Notes: generated by a model from the letters alone, not told the origin. A stretch of DNA of 6,419 nucleotides from Kiloniellales bacterium (GCA_030067055.1 JASJAL010000361.1:1-6419), one strand, 5' to 3'. Shown: positions 1 through 5,380, counted from the first letter of the stretch. Numbers and translations: made by a program.

Positions 1-3
1 AAA

Positions 4-80
4 TGGTCGGAGCGGCAGGATTTGAACCTGCGACCTCTTGACCCCCAGTCAAGTGCGCTACCAGGCTGCGCCACGCTCCG
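4..80 (-). tRNA. tRNA-Pro (anticodon GGG)
   Basis: Read on the minus strand this folds as a complete 77-nt tRNA with an encoded CCA end (complement of 4-6) and discriminator base A (7). The acceptor stem pairs CGGAGCG (80-74) with CGCTCCG (14-8) over seven perfect base pairs. The anticodon arm has a 5-bp stem CTTGA/TCAAG around the loop CTGGGGG, which gives anticodon GGG, reading the proline codon CCC (and CCU by wobble). The T-arm contains the canonical GGTTCAAATCC segment and the D-arm contains GCCTGGTAGC. It lies downstream of the MerR-like gene on the same strand and has a good promoter of its own (120-148), so it is probably transcribed independently, although read-through from upstream is possible. 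Confidence 0.97.
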
Positions 81-90
81 TCGGTGACCG

Positions 91-112
91 CGCCGGGCTC
101 TGCGGCCCGGCG
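91..112 (-). repeat. Perfect 8-bp GC hairpin in the tRNA-Pro leader
   Basis: CGCCGGGC (91-98) and GCCCGGCG (105-112) are perfect inverted repeats separated by a 6-nt loop. With the promoter at 120-148 the expected transcription start is about position 113, so the primary tRNA transcript would begin with this hairpin and then run about 10 nt to the mature 5' end. It has no T-tract on either strand, so it does not look like an intrinsic terminator. A role in 5' protection or RNase P presentation is inference. Confidence 0.55.
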
Positions 113-119
113 GCCGGTC

Positions 120-148
120 TATATACAGCCGCCGTGCACGGCTGGCAA
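120..148 (-). promoter_or_regulatory. Probable sigma-70 promoter for tRNA-Pro
   Basis: On the minus strand, TTGCCA (148-143) is a 5/6 match to the -35 consensus. It is followed by exactly 17 nt and then TATATA (125-120), a 4/6 match to the -10 box. The stretch after the -10 box is GC-rich (GACCGGCC), as expected for discriminators of stable-RNA promoters under stringent control; that regulatory reading is inference. The spacer contains the 12-bp perfect palindrome GCCGTGCACGGC (131-142), which could be an operator or chance. Confidence 0.6.
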
Positions 149-174
149 TCCGGCCGAGGCGGATCGGGACAGGT

Positions 175-642
175 TCAGTCGCCGCGTACCTTCTTGAGGC
201 TCGCCCGGGCTTCCAGCAGCTCGTCCAGGATACTGCTCAGCTCCTCCCGAGCCTCGCCGCTCAGCCCGGCACCGGCGGAATGGCCGTTGGCACGGGCCTC
301 GCCGGCGGCCGCGGCGGCCATGGCGGTGCGTCGCTCGGCATCGCTGGCCTCGCCGCCCCCGTCCTGCCCCTTCGTCGGCTTGCTGAGGCCGTCGCGCAGC
401 AGCCGCTGCACGCCCTTGATGGTATAGCCGTCGCGGTACAGAAGGTCGCGAATCCGGCGCAGCAGGACGATGTCCTCCGGCCGGTAGTAGCGGCGTCCGC
501 CACCGCGCTTGAGCGGTCGGACCTGGCTGAACTTCGTCTCCCAGAAGCGCAGGACGTGCTGCGGCACCTCCAGCTCGCCGGAAACTTCGCTGATCGTCCT
601 AAAGGCGGCTGCTGACTTACCGCCCGGATTGATCGCAGGCAT
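175..642 (-). CDS. MerR-family transcriptional regulator
   Basis: This 155-aa protein has an N-terminal winged helix-turn-helix of the MerR type. The recognition region is at about residues 15-45, including [13 protein letters not shown]. The wing, at about 47-57, carries the family-typical arginine- and tyrosine-rich GRRYYRPED, and is followed by helices with [21 protein letters not shown]. Residues 90-128 are an Ala/Gly-rich low-complexity linker, and 129-152 are a charged helix suited to the usual antiparallel dimer coiled coil. No metal-binding cysteines are present, so it is not a metal sensor; its effector and targets are unknown. It lies 47 nt downstream of ihfA, an arrangement common in alphaproteobacteria, and is probably co-transcribed with it. 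The ATG at 642 is the only standard start before an in-frame stop at 664-666; GAGGAG (655-660) lies 12 nt upstream, slightly far for a ribosome site. Confidence 0.92.
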   Translation of the reverse strand: MPAINPGGKSAAAFRTISEVSGELEVPQHVLRFWETKFSQVRPLKRGGGRRYYRPEDIVLLRRIRDLLYRDGYTIKGVQRLLRDGLSKPTKGQDGGGEASDAERRTAMAAAAAGEARANGHSAGAGLSGEAREELSSILDELLEARASLKKVRGD

Positions 643-689
643 CGAGGATGATGACTCCTCATCTTAGCTCGTTCAGGCAGAACCTCAGC

Positions 690-998
690 TCAGCCGGATG
701 GCGTCGAAGCCCCGTTAATCCGGTTCTTCAAGACATGAGAGGCCCTGAACACCAGCACCTTGCGCGGCAAGATGGGCACCTCCTCCCCGGTCTTCGGATT
801 GCGTCCGATCCGCTGGCCCTTCTGCCGGACCGAAAAGCTGCCGAACGACGACAGCTTGACCACCTCGCCGCGTACGAGCGCGTCCGAGATCTCGTTCAGG
901 ACGGATTCGACCAACTCGGCCGATTCGTTCCGCGACAAACCCACTTCCTGATACACGGCCTCACTCAAATGGGCACGGGTAATCGTTTCACCGGCCAT
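690..998 (-). CDS. ihfA: Integration host factor subunit alpha
   Basis: This 102-aa protein belongs to the HU/IHF family. IHF-alpha pairs with IHF-beta and bends DNA sharply at specific sites, assisting recombination, replication initiation and sigma-54 transcription. Visible hallmarks are the N-terminal helical dimerisation part (residues 4-45), the conserved SSFGSF turn (50-55), and the beta-arm tip [12 protein letters not shown] (65-76), whose Pro68 is the residue that intercalates into the minor groove in this family. The TGEEVPI form and the extended C-terminus favour IHF-alpha over HU. I chose the ATG at 998 because AGGGGGA (1003-1009) sits 4 nt upstream and a promoter at 1028-1056 predicts an mRNA start near 1021. 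An in-frame TTG at 1016 would leave almost no leader and would place the ribosome site inside the gene. The partner ihfB is not in the window. Confidence 0.96.
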   Translation of the reverse strand: MAGETITRAHLSEAVYQEVGLSRNESAELVESVLNEISDALVRGEVVKLSSFGSFSVRQKGQRIGRNPKTGEEVPILPRKVLVFRASHVLKNRINGASTPSG

Positions 999-1001
999 GA
1001 G

Positions 1002-1009
1002 TCCCCCTA
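1002..1009 (-). promoter_or_regulatory. Ribosome binding site deciding the ihfA start
   Basis: The minus strand reads AGGGGGAC just upstream of the ATG at 998 (forward gtccccct). It is the only purine-rich ribosome-site candidate in the short predicted leader. It supports the ATG over the in-frame TTG at 1016. Confidence 0.6.
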
Positions 1010-1027
1010 AGACCAAACAATCTCAGA

Positions 1028-1056
1028 ACGTTATCGCAAGCCTATCAGGGGGTCAA
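1028..1056 (-). promoter_or_regulatory. Probable promoter of ihfA and the MerR-like gene
   Basis: TTGACC (1056-1051, 5/6 match to the -35 consensus) is followed by a 17-nt spacer and TAACGT (1033-1028, 3/6 to the -10 consensus, with the first two bases and the last conserved). Transcription should start near 1021, giving a leader of about 23 nt that contains the ihfA ribosome site. The box pair and spacing match those of the DUF177 promoter at 4187-4215. It gives ihfA and the MerR-like gene expression separate from the fabH operon. Confidence 0.7.
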
Positions 1057-1080
1057 ACCTCTTAAGCTTTGTAAGGACAT

Positions 1081-1105
1081 GGATGATGTCTTGAACTCGT
1101 CATCC
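1081..1105 (-). repeat. 8-bp inverted repeat upstream of the ihfA promoter
   Basis: GGATGATG (1081-1088) pairs with CGTCATCC (1098-1105) over eight positions including one G-U wobble, with a 9-nt loop. It lies between the fabH stop and the ihfA promoter, about 25 bp upstream of the -35 box. There is no T-run after it in the fabH direction, so terminator function is doubtful; a regulator site upstream of ihfA is an alternative. Confidence 0.35.
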
Positions 1106-1171
1106 AAAGCCCTGCCGGCACAGTTTGCGGACGGGCGCGCATAGCGGAGGGCCAAACAGGGATGACGACCG

Positions 1172-1208
1172 GGGGTTGAAAACGGGCAATTGAGAACGGT
1201 TGAACCCC
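1172..1208 (-). repeat. Imperfect inverted repeat just downstream of fabH
   Basis: GGGGTTGAA (1172-1180) and TTGAACCCC (1200-1208) form an inverted repeat with one G/G mismatch and a 19-nt loop, starting 8 bp after the fabH stop codon. As RNA it could form a 3' hairpin that slows exonuclease decay of the rpmF-plsX-fabH message. It has no U-tract and is not a textbook terminator. Confidence 0.35.
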
Positions 1209-1215
1209 GAGGGCC

Positions 1216-2193
1216 CTACCAGCGAACCAGCGCCGAGCCCCAGGTGAAGCCGCCGCCCATGGCTTCGATCATGATCAGGTCGCCGGTCTGGATGCGGCCG
1301 TCGCTGGTGGCCTCGCAAAGCGCGAGCGGGATCGAGGCGGCGGAGGTGTTGGCGTGGCGGTCGACCGTGACCACGACCCGGTCCATGGGCAGGTTCAAGC
1401 GCTTGGCCATGGCCTCGATGATCCGGATGTTCGCCTGGTGGGGCACCAGCCAGTCGATATCGCCTGGAGTCACCCCACCGGCATCCAGGGCCGCATCGAT
1501 CGCCTGGCTCATGCGCACCACGGCATGACGGAAGACCTCCCGCCCCTCCATGCGCAGATGACCGACCGTCTTGGTCGAGCCGGGACCGCCGTCGACGAAG
1601 AGCGCGTTGTTGTGGCGGCCGTCGGAGTAGATGTGGGTCGAGAGAACGCCGCGCTCTTCGGCCTTGCCGTTGCCTTTCGAGGCAGACAAGACCAGCGCCC
1701 CGGCGCCATCGCCGAAAAGCACGCAGGTCGAGCGGTCCTCCCAGTCGAGGATCCGCGAGAAGGTCTCGGCCCCGATCACCAGGACGTTGCGCGCCTGGCC
1801 GGCCCGGATGAAGTTGTCGGCGACCGCCAAGGCGTAGACGAAGCCGCTGCAGACCGCCTGGACGTCGAAGGCGGCACCCTTGGTCATGCCCAGGGCCGCC
1901 TGAATCCGGGTCGCCGTGGCCGGGAAGGTCTGGTCCGGGGTCGAGGTCGCGACCACGATCAGGTCGACGTCGTCGACCTCGCACTGCGCCGCTGCCAACG
2001 CGGCCTTGGCAGCCTGAAGGCCGAGGTGCGAGGTGTACTCGTCATCGGCGGCGATGCGGCGCTCGCAGATGCCGGTGCGCTGGCGAATCCAGTCGTCGGA
2101 GGTTTCGAGGCTCTCGCTGAGCTCGACGTTGCTCACCACCCGCTCGGGCAGGTATGCCCCACAGCCCACGACCTTTGCGCGTAGATGGCTCAC
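1216..2193 (-). CDS. fabH: Beta-ketoacyl-ACP synthase III (FabH)
   Basis: This 325-aa thiolase-fold enzyme condenses acetyl-CoA with malonyl-ACP to start type II fatty acid synthesis in the cytoplasm. The complete FabH catalytic triad is visible: Cys115 in [12 protein letters not shown], His252 in [10 protein letters not shown] and Asn282 in [13 protein letters not shown]. The N-terminal [13 protein letters not shown] and [25 protein letters not shown] (161-169) and the C-terminal [13 protein letters not shown] are all family-typical, and the length is the usual one. The start is the GTG at 2193: the protein begins SHLRAKVVG, the usual N-terminus, and AGGCGG (2206-2201) lies 7 nt upstream. 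Extending the same frame further upstream only reads through plsX in the wrong frame. The GTG overlaps the plsX TGA stop as GTGA, suggesting translational coupling. FabH and PlsX act at adjoining points of lipid synthesis. Confidence 0.97.
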   Translation of the reverse strand: MSHLRAKVVGCGAYLPERVVSNVELSESLETSDDWIRQRTGICERRIAADDEYTSHLGLQAAKAALAAAQCEVDDVDLIVVATSTPDQTFPATATRIQAALGMTKGAAFDVQAVCSGFVYALAVADNFIRAGQARNVLVIGAETFSRILDWEDRSTCVLFGDGAGALVLSASKGNGKAEERGVLSTHIYSDGRHNNALFVDGGPGSTKTVGHLRMEGREVFRHAVVRMSQAIDAALDAGGVTPGDIDWLVPHQANIRIIEAMAKRLNLPMDRVVVTVDRHANTSAASIPLALCEATSDGRIQTGDLIMIEAMGGGFTWGSALVRW

Positions 2194-3236
2194 AGCGCTG
2201 CCGCCTGCCCTTCGGGCAAGGTTCGGGACAGGCTGCCGAAGTCCGCGGTGATCTTCTCCAGGACGTCGTAGCGTGCCATGTCGATGGCGACGCCGATGGC
2301 ATTGGCGAAGCCCAGGGCGTCGGTGCCGCCATGGCTCTTGACGACGATGCCGTTGAGCCCGAGGAACATGGCCCCGTTGTAGCGGCGCGGATCGGTCCGC
2401 TGGCGCAGCTTGCGCAGCGCGCCGCGGGCAAAGAGGTAGCCGATCCGGGCCAGGAAGGAACTCATGAAGGTCTGGCGCATGTACTCGCCCATCAGCTTTA
2501 CGACGCCTTCGGCGGTCTTCAGGGCGATGTTGCCGGTGAAGCCGTCGGTCACGATCACGTCGACGGTCCCCTTGGCGATGTCGTCGCCTTCGATAAAGCC
2601 ATGGAAGCGTCCCGGTAGTTCGGCCTGGCGGAGGATCTCGGCCGCTTCCCACAGCGCCTCGTGGCCCTTGGTCTCCTCCGAGCCGACATTCAATAGGCCG
2701 ATGCTGGGGTTCTGCAGCCCCAGGACGTTGCGCGCAAAGACGTTGCCCATGACCGCAAAATCGACCAGGTTCGTGGCGTCGCAGTGGACGTTGGCGCCCA
2801 GGTCCAGCATGACCGATTCGCTGCGCTGGGTCGGCATGAAGGAGGCGATCGCAGGCCGGTCGATACCCGGCAGGGTGCGCAGCACGAAGTAGGCCAGGCC
2901 CATCAGCGCGCCGGTGTTGCCTGCCGAAACCGCGCCCACGGCCTTGCCCTCTTTGACCGCCCTTATCGCCAGGCCCATGCTCGATTCCCGGCCCTGCCGC
3001 ACCACCGCCTTGGGCCGATCCTCGGCGCTCACCACCTGGTCGGTATGGACAATCGTGCTGACCGCAGCCAGTGCCTTCAGCTTCTCGAGCTGCGGACGTA
3101 GTTCGTCTTCGCGCCCGAAGAAGATGAAACGGACATCGGGAAAGCGCTTCCTGGCGATGTTCGCACCGCTCAGCACCATGCGTGGCGCGGCGTCTCCGCC
3201 CATGGCGTCAAGGGCAATGGTGATGCCGGATTGCAA
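2190..3236 (-). CDS. plsX: Phosphate acyltransferase PlsX
   Basis: This 348-aa peripheral membrane enzyme converts acyl-ACP and phosphate to acyl-phosphate, the donor that PlsY uses to acylate glycerol-3-phosphate. Conserved blocks appear in order: [11 protein letters not shown] (5-15), GREDEL (41-46), [15 protein letters not shown] (103-117), MLDLGAN (143-149), NVGSEETKG (183-191), [16 protein letters not shown] (229-244) and [21 protein letters not shown] split over 284-304. The length is normal for the family. The start appears to be TTG at 3236: there is no upstream ATG or GTG before the in-frame stop at 3306, and the next ATG (residue 12) would delete the first beta strand and the DAMGGD motif. 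GGGGA (3251-3247) lies 10 nt upstream. It follows rpmF by 69 bp and overlaps fabH by 4 bp, the classic rpmF-plsX-fabH order. Confidence 0.97.
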   Translation of the reverse strand: MQSGITIALDAMGGDAAPRMVLSGANIARKRFPDVRFIFFGREDELRPQLEKLKALAAVSTIVHTDQVVSAEDRPKAVVRQGRESSMGLAIRAVKEGKAVGAVSAGNTGALMGLAYFVLRTLPGIDRPAIASFMPTQRSESVMLDLGANVHCDATNLVDFAVMGNVFARNVLGLQNPSIGLLNVGSEETKGHEALWEAAEILRQAELPGRFHGFIEGDDIAKGTVDVIVTDGFTGNIALKTAEGVVKLMGEYMRQTFMSSFLARIGYLFARGALRKLRQRTDPRRYNGAMFLGLNGIVVKSHGGTDALGFANAIGVAIDMARYDVLEKITADFGSLSRTLPEGQAAAL

Positions 3237-3299
3237 GGGCGATTGATCCCCGGTTCCCGAGACTTTCGAACCCCGCCCAGGCTTCCTGCCGGCGGGCGA

Positions 3300-3316
3300 A
3301 GGCCGTCAGACGGCCT
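3300..3316 (-). repeat. 17-nt palindrome over the rpmF stop codon
   Basis: AGGCCGTC-A-GACGGCCT is a perfect palindrome around one central base, and it covers the rpmF stop codon (3306-3308). As RNA it gives a 6-bp stem with a 5-nt loop between rpmF and plsX. There is no T-tract, so a partial processing or stability element between L32 and PlsX is possible, as is chance. Confidence 0.35.
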
Positions 3317-3488
3317 CGACGTCGACGACCTCTCGACCGTCGTAGTAACCGCAGGCCGCGCAGACGTGGTGCGGCAGCTTCATCTCGCCGCAGTTCGGGC
3401 ACTCGTTGGGTCCGGCCGACGGTAGCCCGTCATGGGAACGGCGCATGTCGCGCCGAGACCGGGAGACTTTCTTCTTTGGAACGGCCAT
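3306..3488 (-). CDS. rpmF: 50S ribosomal protein L32
   Basis: This 60-aa basic protein of the large ribosomal subunit has the canonical N-terminus [20 protein letters not shown]. It carries a zinc-ribbon pair, Cys30-x2-Cys33 and Cys43-x2-Cys46 ([20 protein letters not shown]), so it is the cysteine-containing, presumably zinc-binding L32. The C-terminus GYYDGREVV is also typical. The ATG at 3488 is fixed by the invariant MAVPK start; the ribosome site is weak (GTGAG about 9 nt upstream). It sits between DUF177/YceD and plsX, as in most proteobacteria. A promoter at 3528-3557 can transcribe it apart from the DUF177 gene, giving rpmF-plsX-fabH its own mRNA. Confidence 0.97.
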   Translation of the reverse strand: MAVPKKKVSRSRRDMRRSHDGLPSAGPNECPNCGEMKLPHHVCAACGYYDGREVVDVEAV

Positions 3489-3527
3489 ATCTTAAACTCA
3501 CAGTTCGAACGGGCCCGCGAAGTCGCG

Positions 3528-3557
3528 CTTATACGCAGAAAGACTAGCTCTTCGCAA
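3528..3557 (-). promoter_or_regulatory. Probable promoter of rpmF-plsX-fabH
   Basis: TTGCGA (3557-3552, 4/6 to -35) is followed by an 18-nt spacer and TATAAG (3533-3528, 5/6 to -10). Transcription would start near 3521, about 33 nt before the rpmF ATG. The inverted repeat CGCGA-AG-TCGCG (3516-3527) lies directly at the predicted start, where a repressor site or leader structure could act. That role is inference. Confidence 0.6.
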
Positions 3558-3594
3558 GCCTGTTGCCGATTGGTTACACACCACGACGCACAGG

Positions 3595-3610
3595 GTTAAT
3601 ATTCGATTAA
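3595..3610 (-). promoter_or_regulatory. CtrA-type box, TTAA-N7-TTAAC
   Basis: The minus strand reads TTAATCGAATATTAAC, an exact match to the full CtrA consensus known from Caulobacter and other alphaproteobacteria. It covers the DUF177 stop codon (3607-3609) and is a conspicuous AT-rich island in GC-rich sequence. A possible -10 box TGTAAC (3578-3573) lies 17 nt downstream of TATTAA (3601-3596), which would put the box over the -35 region as in CtrA-activated promoters. This is distinct from the sigma-70 promoter at 3528-3557. No CtrA gene is in view. Confidence 0.45.
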
Positions 3611-4149
3611 GCCTGCTCGTCGCCCTTCAGTTTCGCGAGCGCCGCGAAAGGGCTGTCCGCCCCGTTTTCCGCGGGCCTCAAAGTGGCCGGTACCTCGGCG
3701 TCCGGCCGCCTCGGATAGGGGTCCAGGGCGATCGCCAGTTGCTGAACCGCCGCCTCCCCCAGGTCGATGACGCCGTCCAGGACCTCCTCTGGAAGGTCCT
3801 CGTCGGCCAAGGTCAGCTCCAGGTCATCCTCCGTAGACACCGGCTCCAGACTGAACGTCAGGCTGAAGTCCTCCGCAAGATGCTGCCCGACCGGCTCCAG
3901 GGACACAACGCAAAGCTGTATGACATCGGCCTCGAAGCAACCGGAGACCCGAATCAAGGGAGCGGTCGAAGAACGGCCCAGGCGGAAGCGCGCCCGCAGG
4001 CCGGAAAGGCCTTCCAGGCCGAGGCGCCGGGCCACCGCCTGGCACTCCGCCGCCCCTGCCTCGATCTCCCGGACGACCTCTTCGTCGCCCAAGGAGTCCA
4101 CGGCAAGAGGCCGAAAAAACTCGCTGTCAGACCGTTCGCGGCCAGCCAT
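3607..4149 (-). CDS. yceD: DUF177/YceD family protein (23S rRNA accumulation)
   Basis: This 180-aa acidic protein belongs to the DUF177/YceD family. Family members are encoded next to rpmF and are linked in E. coli and plants to accumulation of 23S rRNA, probably through large-subunit assembly; the biochemical activity is not settled. Visible family blocks are QLCVVSLEPV (78-87), the acidic linker TEDDLELTLADEDLPEE (106-122), DGVIDLGEAAVQQLAIALDPYP split over 125-146, and the C-terminal SPFAALAKLK (166-175). Length and motifs fit the alphaproteobacterial form. The ATG at 4149 has only a weak ribosome site (GGACGG, about 9 nt away) but lies about 31 nt downstream of a predicted transcription start. 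Its stop codon overlaps a CtrA-type box, and rpmF follows after 118 bp. Confidence 0.9.
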   Translation of the reverse strand: MAGRERSDSEFFRPLAVDSLGDEEVVREIEAGAAECQAVARRLGLEGLSGLRARFRLGRSSTAPLIRVSGCFEADVIQLCVVSLEPVGQHLAEDFSLTFSLEPVSTEDDLELTLADEDLPEEVLDGVIDLGEAAVQQLAIALDPYPRRPDAEVPATLRPAENGADSPFAALAKLKGDEQA

Positions 4150-4186
4150 GCGTTACCGTCCGGATGTACCTTCTGGGAAGCGCCGC

Positions 4187-4215
4187 ACCTTAGGGAAGGG
4201 CCCCCGAGAGGTCAA
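4187..4215 (-). promoter_or_regulatory. Probable promoter of the DUF177/YceD gene
   Basis: TTGACC (4215-4210) is followed by a 17-nt spacer and TAAGGT (4192-4187). The -35 box is identical to that of ihfA and the -10 box differs from it at one base. Transcription would start near 4180, giving a leader of about 31 nt. It lies in the 90-bp gap between the CBP3-like gene and DUF177, separating the ribosome/lipid genes from the cytochrome chaperone upstream. Confidence 0.65.
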
Positions 4216-4239
4216 TTGCTTTGCCGCGGTCGGCATGCC

Positions 4240-4773
4240 TCAACCTTGCTCCGGTGGCGGCCCGAAGCTCAACTTGCCGGCGAGCAGCCCCGCATCGGGC
4301 TGCGCCTCCACCTCCCGGCGCAGATAGGCCGCCATGGCCGAAACTTGCCAGGGCTCGGGGCTGGTTGTGCCGAAGACGTTACGCCTCAAGGCCGCTTCCA
4401 GCTCCTCCGGACCGGACGCCAGGCCCTGGTCGTAGGCCGTGATGCGGCCGTGAAAGCCTGCCGCCATGCGCTTGACCCGCTTGCCGACGCCGAGGTCGCC
4501 GACCCCCATCTCGCGCAGACTGCGGTCGAGGTCGAGGACGAGGGTGTCCACGAAGACTTGGGCCACCTCATCGGCCGCCTCCCCCAGGCCGCGCAGGCGC
4601 CGCAGCACGATGAAGCTGTGCAAGGCGATCATTTCGAAGCGGCCATCCAGACTGTCAGGCAGGCCGCACCGCAGATAGAAGGCAGGTTGGCGGGCCTGAG
4701 CCACAACCGCCTCGTAGAGCGCCGTCGCGGCTTCTGCCCCTGGCGGCCGGCCGAAAAATGAACCCAAGATCAT
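4240..4773 (-). CDS. Ubiquinol-cytochrome c chaperone (CBP3 family)
   Basis: This 177-aa protein matches the ubiquinol-cytochrome c chaperone family related to mitochondrial CBP3, which assists cytochrome b and bc1-complex assembly. The diagnostic block is at 81-110 and includes DLDRSLREMGVGDLGVGK, then RVKRMAAGFHGR. Upstream helices at 15-60 contain RFEMIALHSFIVLRRLRGLG. There is no signal peptide, consistent with a cytoplasmic or membrane-associated chaperone; its precise bacterial role is inferred from the family. The bc1 genes are not in the window. The start is uncertain by two codons: AGGGAGG (4780-4774) directly abuts the ATG at 4773, whereas the TTG at codon 3 (4767) lies 6 nt from it, a more usual distance. 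The gene diverges from bamE across 111 bp. I saw no convincing promoter for it. Confidence 0.88.
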   Translation of the reverse strand: MILGSFFGRPPGAEAATALYEAVVAQARQPAFYLRCGLPDSLDGRFEMIALHSFIVLRRLRGLGEAADEVAQVFVDTLVLDLDRSLREMGVGDLGVGKRVKRMAAGFHGRITAYDQGLASGPEELEAALRRNVFGTTSPEPWQVSAMAAYLRREVEAQPDAGLLAGKLSFGPPPEQG

Positions 4774-4812
4774 CCTCCCTTAACCCTAAGTGGTGAAAAT
4801 TCTTCAGTCCCC

Positions 4813-4840
4813 TTGCATTGGTGCCCCGTCTGGGTTTAAT
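4813..4840 (+). promoter_or_regulatory. Possible promoter of bamE
   Basis: TTGCAT (4813-4818) and TTTAAT (4835-4840, 5/6 to -10) are separated by 16 nt. Transcription would start near 4847, leaving about 38 nt of leader with a small 5-bp hairpin (CAGCA 4853-4857 with TGCTG 4864-4868) just before the GAGGGA ribosome site (4868-4873). The -35 box is only moderate. Confidence 0.4.
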
Positions 4841-4884
4841 CAAGAGAGGGGACAGCACGAAGCTGCTGAGGGAATGCACGAGTC

Positions 4885-5349
4885 ATGGGCAAGCAAGGCA
4901 AGGCGCGCCGAGTGATCGGTGGTCTGGCAATGGGTCTTGGCCTTCTCGGCCTCGGGGCCTGCTCTTCGGGTCTCAATACCCATGGAAATCTGCCGGACCA
5001 AGAAGTCGTTGAGGGCATCCGGCCGGGCGTCCACAGTCAGGAGGACATACTCGGCATGCTGGGGTCGCCCTCTGCCGTATCCACCTTCGAGGACAACCGC
5101 TGGTACTATATCGGGTCCCGGTCTGAAACAGTGGCCTTTTTCGAACCCGACGTCCTGGAGCGGAACGTCCTGGTTGTGTCCTTCTCCGAGGACGGTCGGG
5201 TCGACGAGAAGAAGGTCTATACCCTGAACGACAGCCGCGACGTCGATCCGGTCGACCGGGTGACGCCCACCGAAGGCAAGAAGCTGTCGGTGATACAGCA
5301 GCTCTTCGGCAACGTCGGCCGCTTCACCGGGGCCGGCACGGAACAGTAG
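4885..5349 (+). CDS. bamE: Outer membrane assembly lipoprotein BamE (SmpA/OmlA)
   Basis: This 154-aa lipoprotein precursor belongs to the SmpA/OmlA (BamE) family, a small subunit of the BAM complex that inserts beta-barrel proteins into the outer membrane. The signal peptide has a basic n-region (KQGKARR, 3-9), a glycine/leucine-rich hydrophobic core (10-24) and the lipobox LGAC with Cys26 as the lipidated residue. Ser27 at +2 predicts outer-membrane sorting. The mature domain shows the family block IRPGVHSQEDILGMLGSPS (45-63) and then DNRWYYIGSR (70-79), where other BamE proteins have the conserved G-x-P and W-Y-Y positions, followed by VLVVSFSEDGRV (95-106). The C-terminal GNVGRF (142-147) is typical of alphaproteobacterial members. 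The ATG at 4885 gives a proper basic n-region; GAGGGA lies 11 nt upstream. It is convergent with hppA across a shared terminator. Confidence 0.93.
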   Translation: MGKQGKARRVIGGLAMGLGLLGLGACSSGLNTHGNLPDQEVVEGIRPGVHSQEDILGMLGSPSAVSTFEDNRWYYIGSRSETVAFFEPDVLERNVLVVSFSEDGRVDEKKVYTLNDSRDVDPVDRVTPTEGKKLSVIQQLFGNVGRFTGAGTEQ

Positions 5350-5380
5350 GCAGGGGTCACGCGACCCGTCGGTCGCCGAC

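Noticed and set aside
999..1016. ihfA starting at the in-frame TTG (1016)
   Set aside because: This would place the ribosome site inside the gene and leave almost no leader after the predicted transcription start near 1021. The ATG at 998 gives the normal IHF-alpha N-terminus.
1100..1984. 294-codon minus-strand open frame overlapping fabH
   Set aside because: It is a +1/-1 frame shadow of fabH with Arg/Gly/Pro-rich low-information sequence and no domain.
1354..2184. Long open frame (276 codons) on the plus strand, opposite fabH
   Set aside because: It is entirely antisense to a complete, motif-verified fabH. Open frames of this size are common opposite GC-rich genes, and the translation shows no recognisable domain.
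2194..2652. Upstream extension of the fabH frame giving a 478-residue fusion
   Set aside because: The extra part is plsX read in the wrong frame and is Arg-rich nonsense. FabH starts at the GTG overlapping the plsX stop.
3739..4761. Plus-strand open frame of 340 codons opposite the DUF177 and CBP3-like genes
   Set aside because: It spans two real genes and two promoters on the other strand, and its composition (rich in Arg, Ala, Gln, Leu) is typical of a shadow frame.
4836..4850. IHF-like site AATCAA upstream of bamE
   Set aside because: Only the first half of the IHF consensus is present; the required TTR after four bases is missing.
4774..4884. Promoter for the CBP3-like gene in the divergent region
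   Set aside because: Candidate TTGATT (4843-4838) has no acceptable -10 box at 16-18 nt (CAATGC). Nothing better was found.
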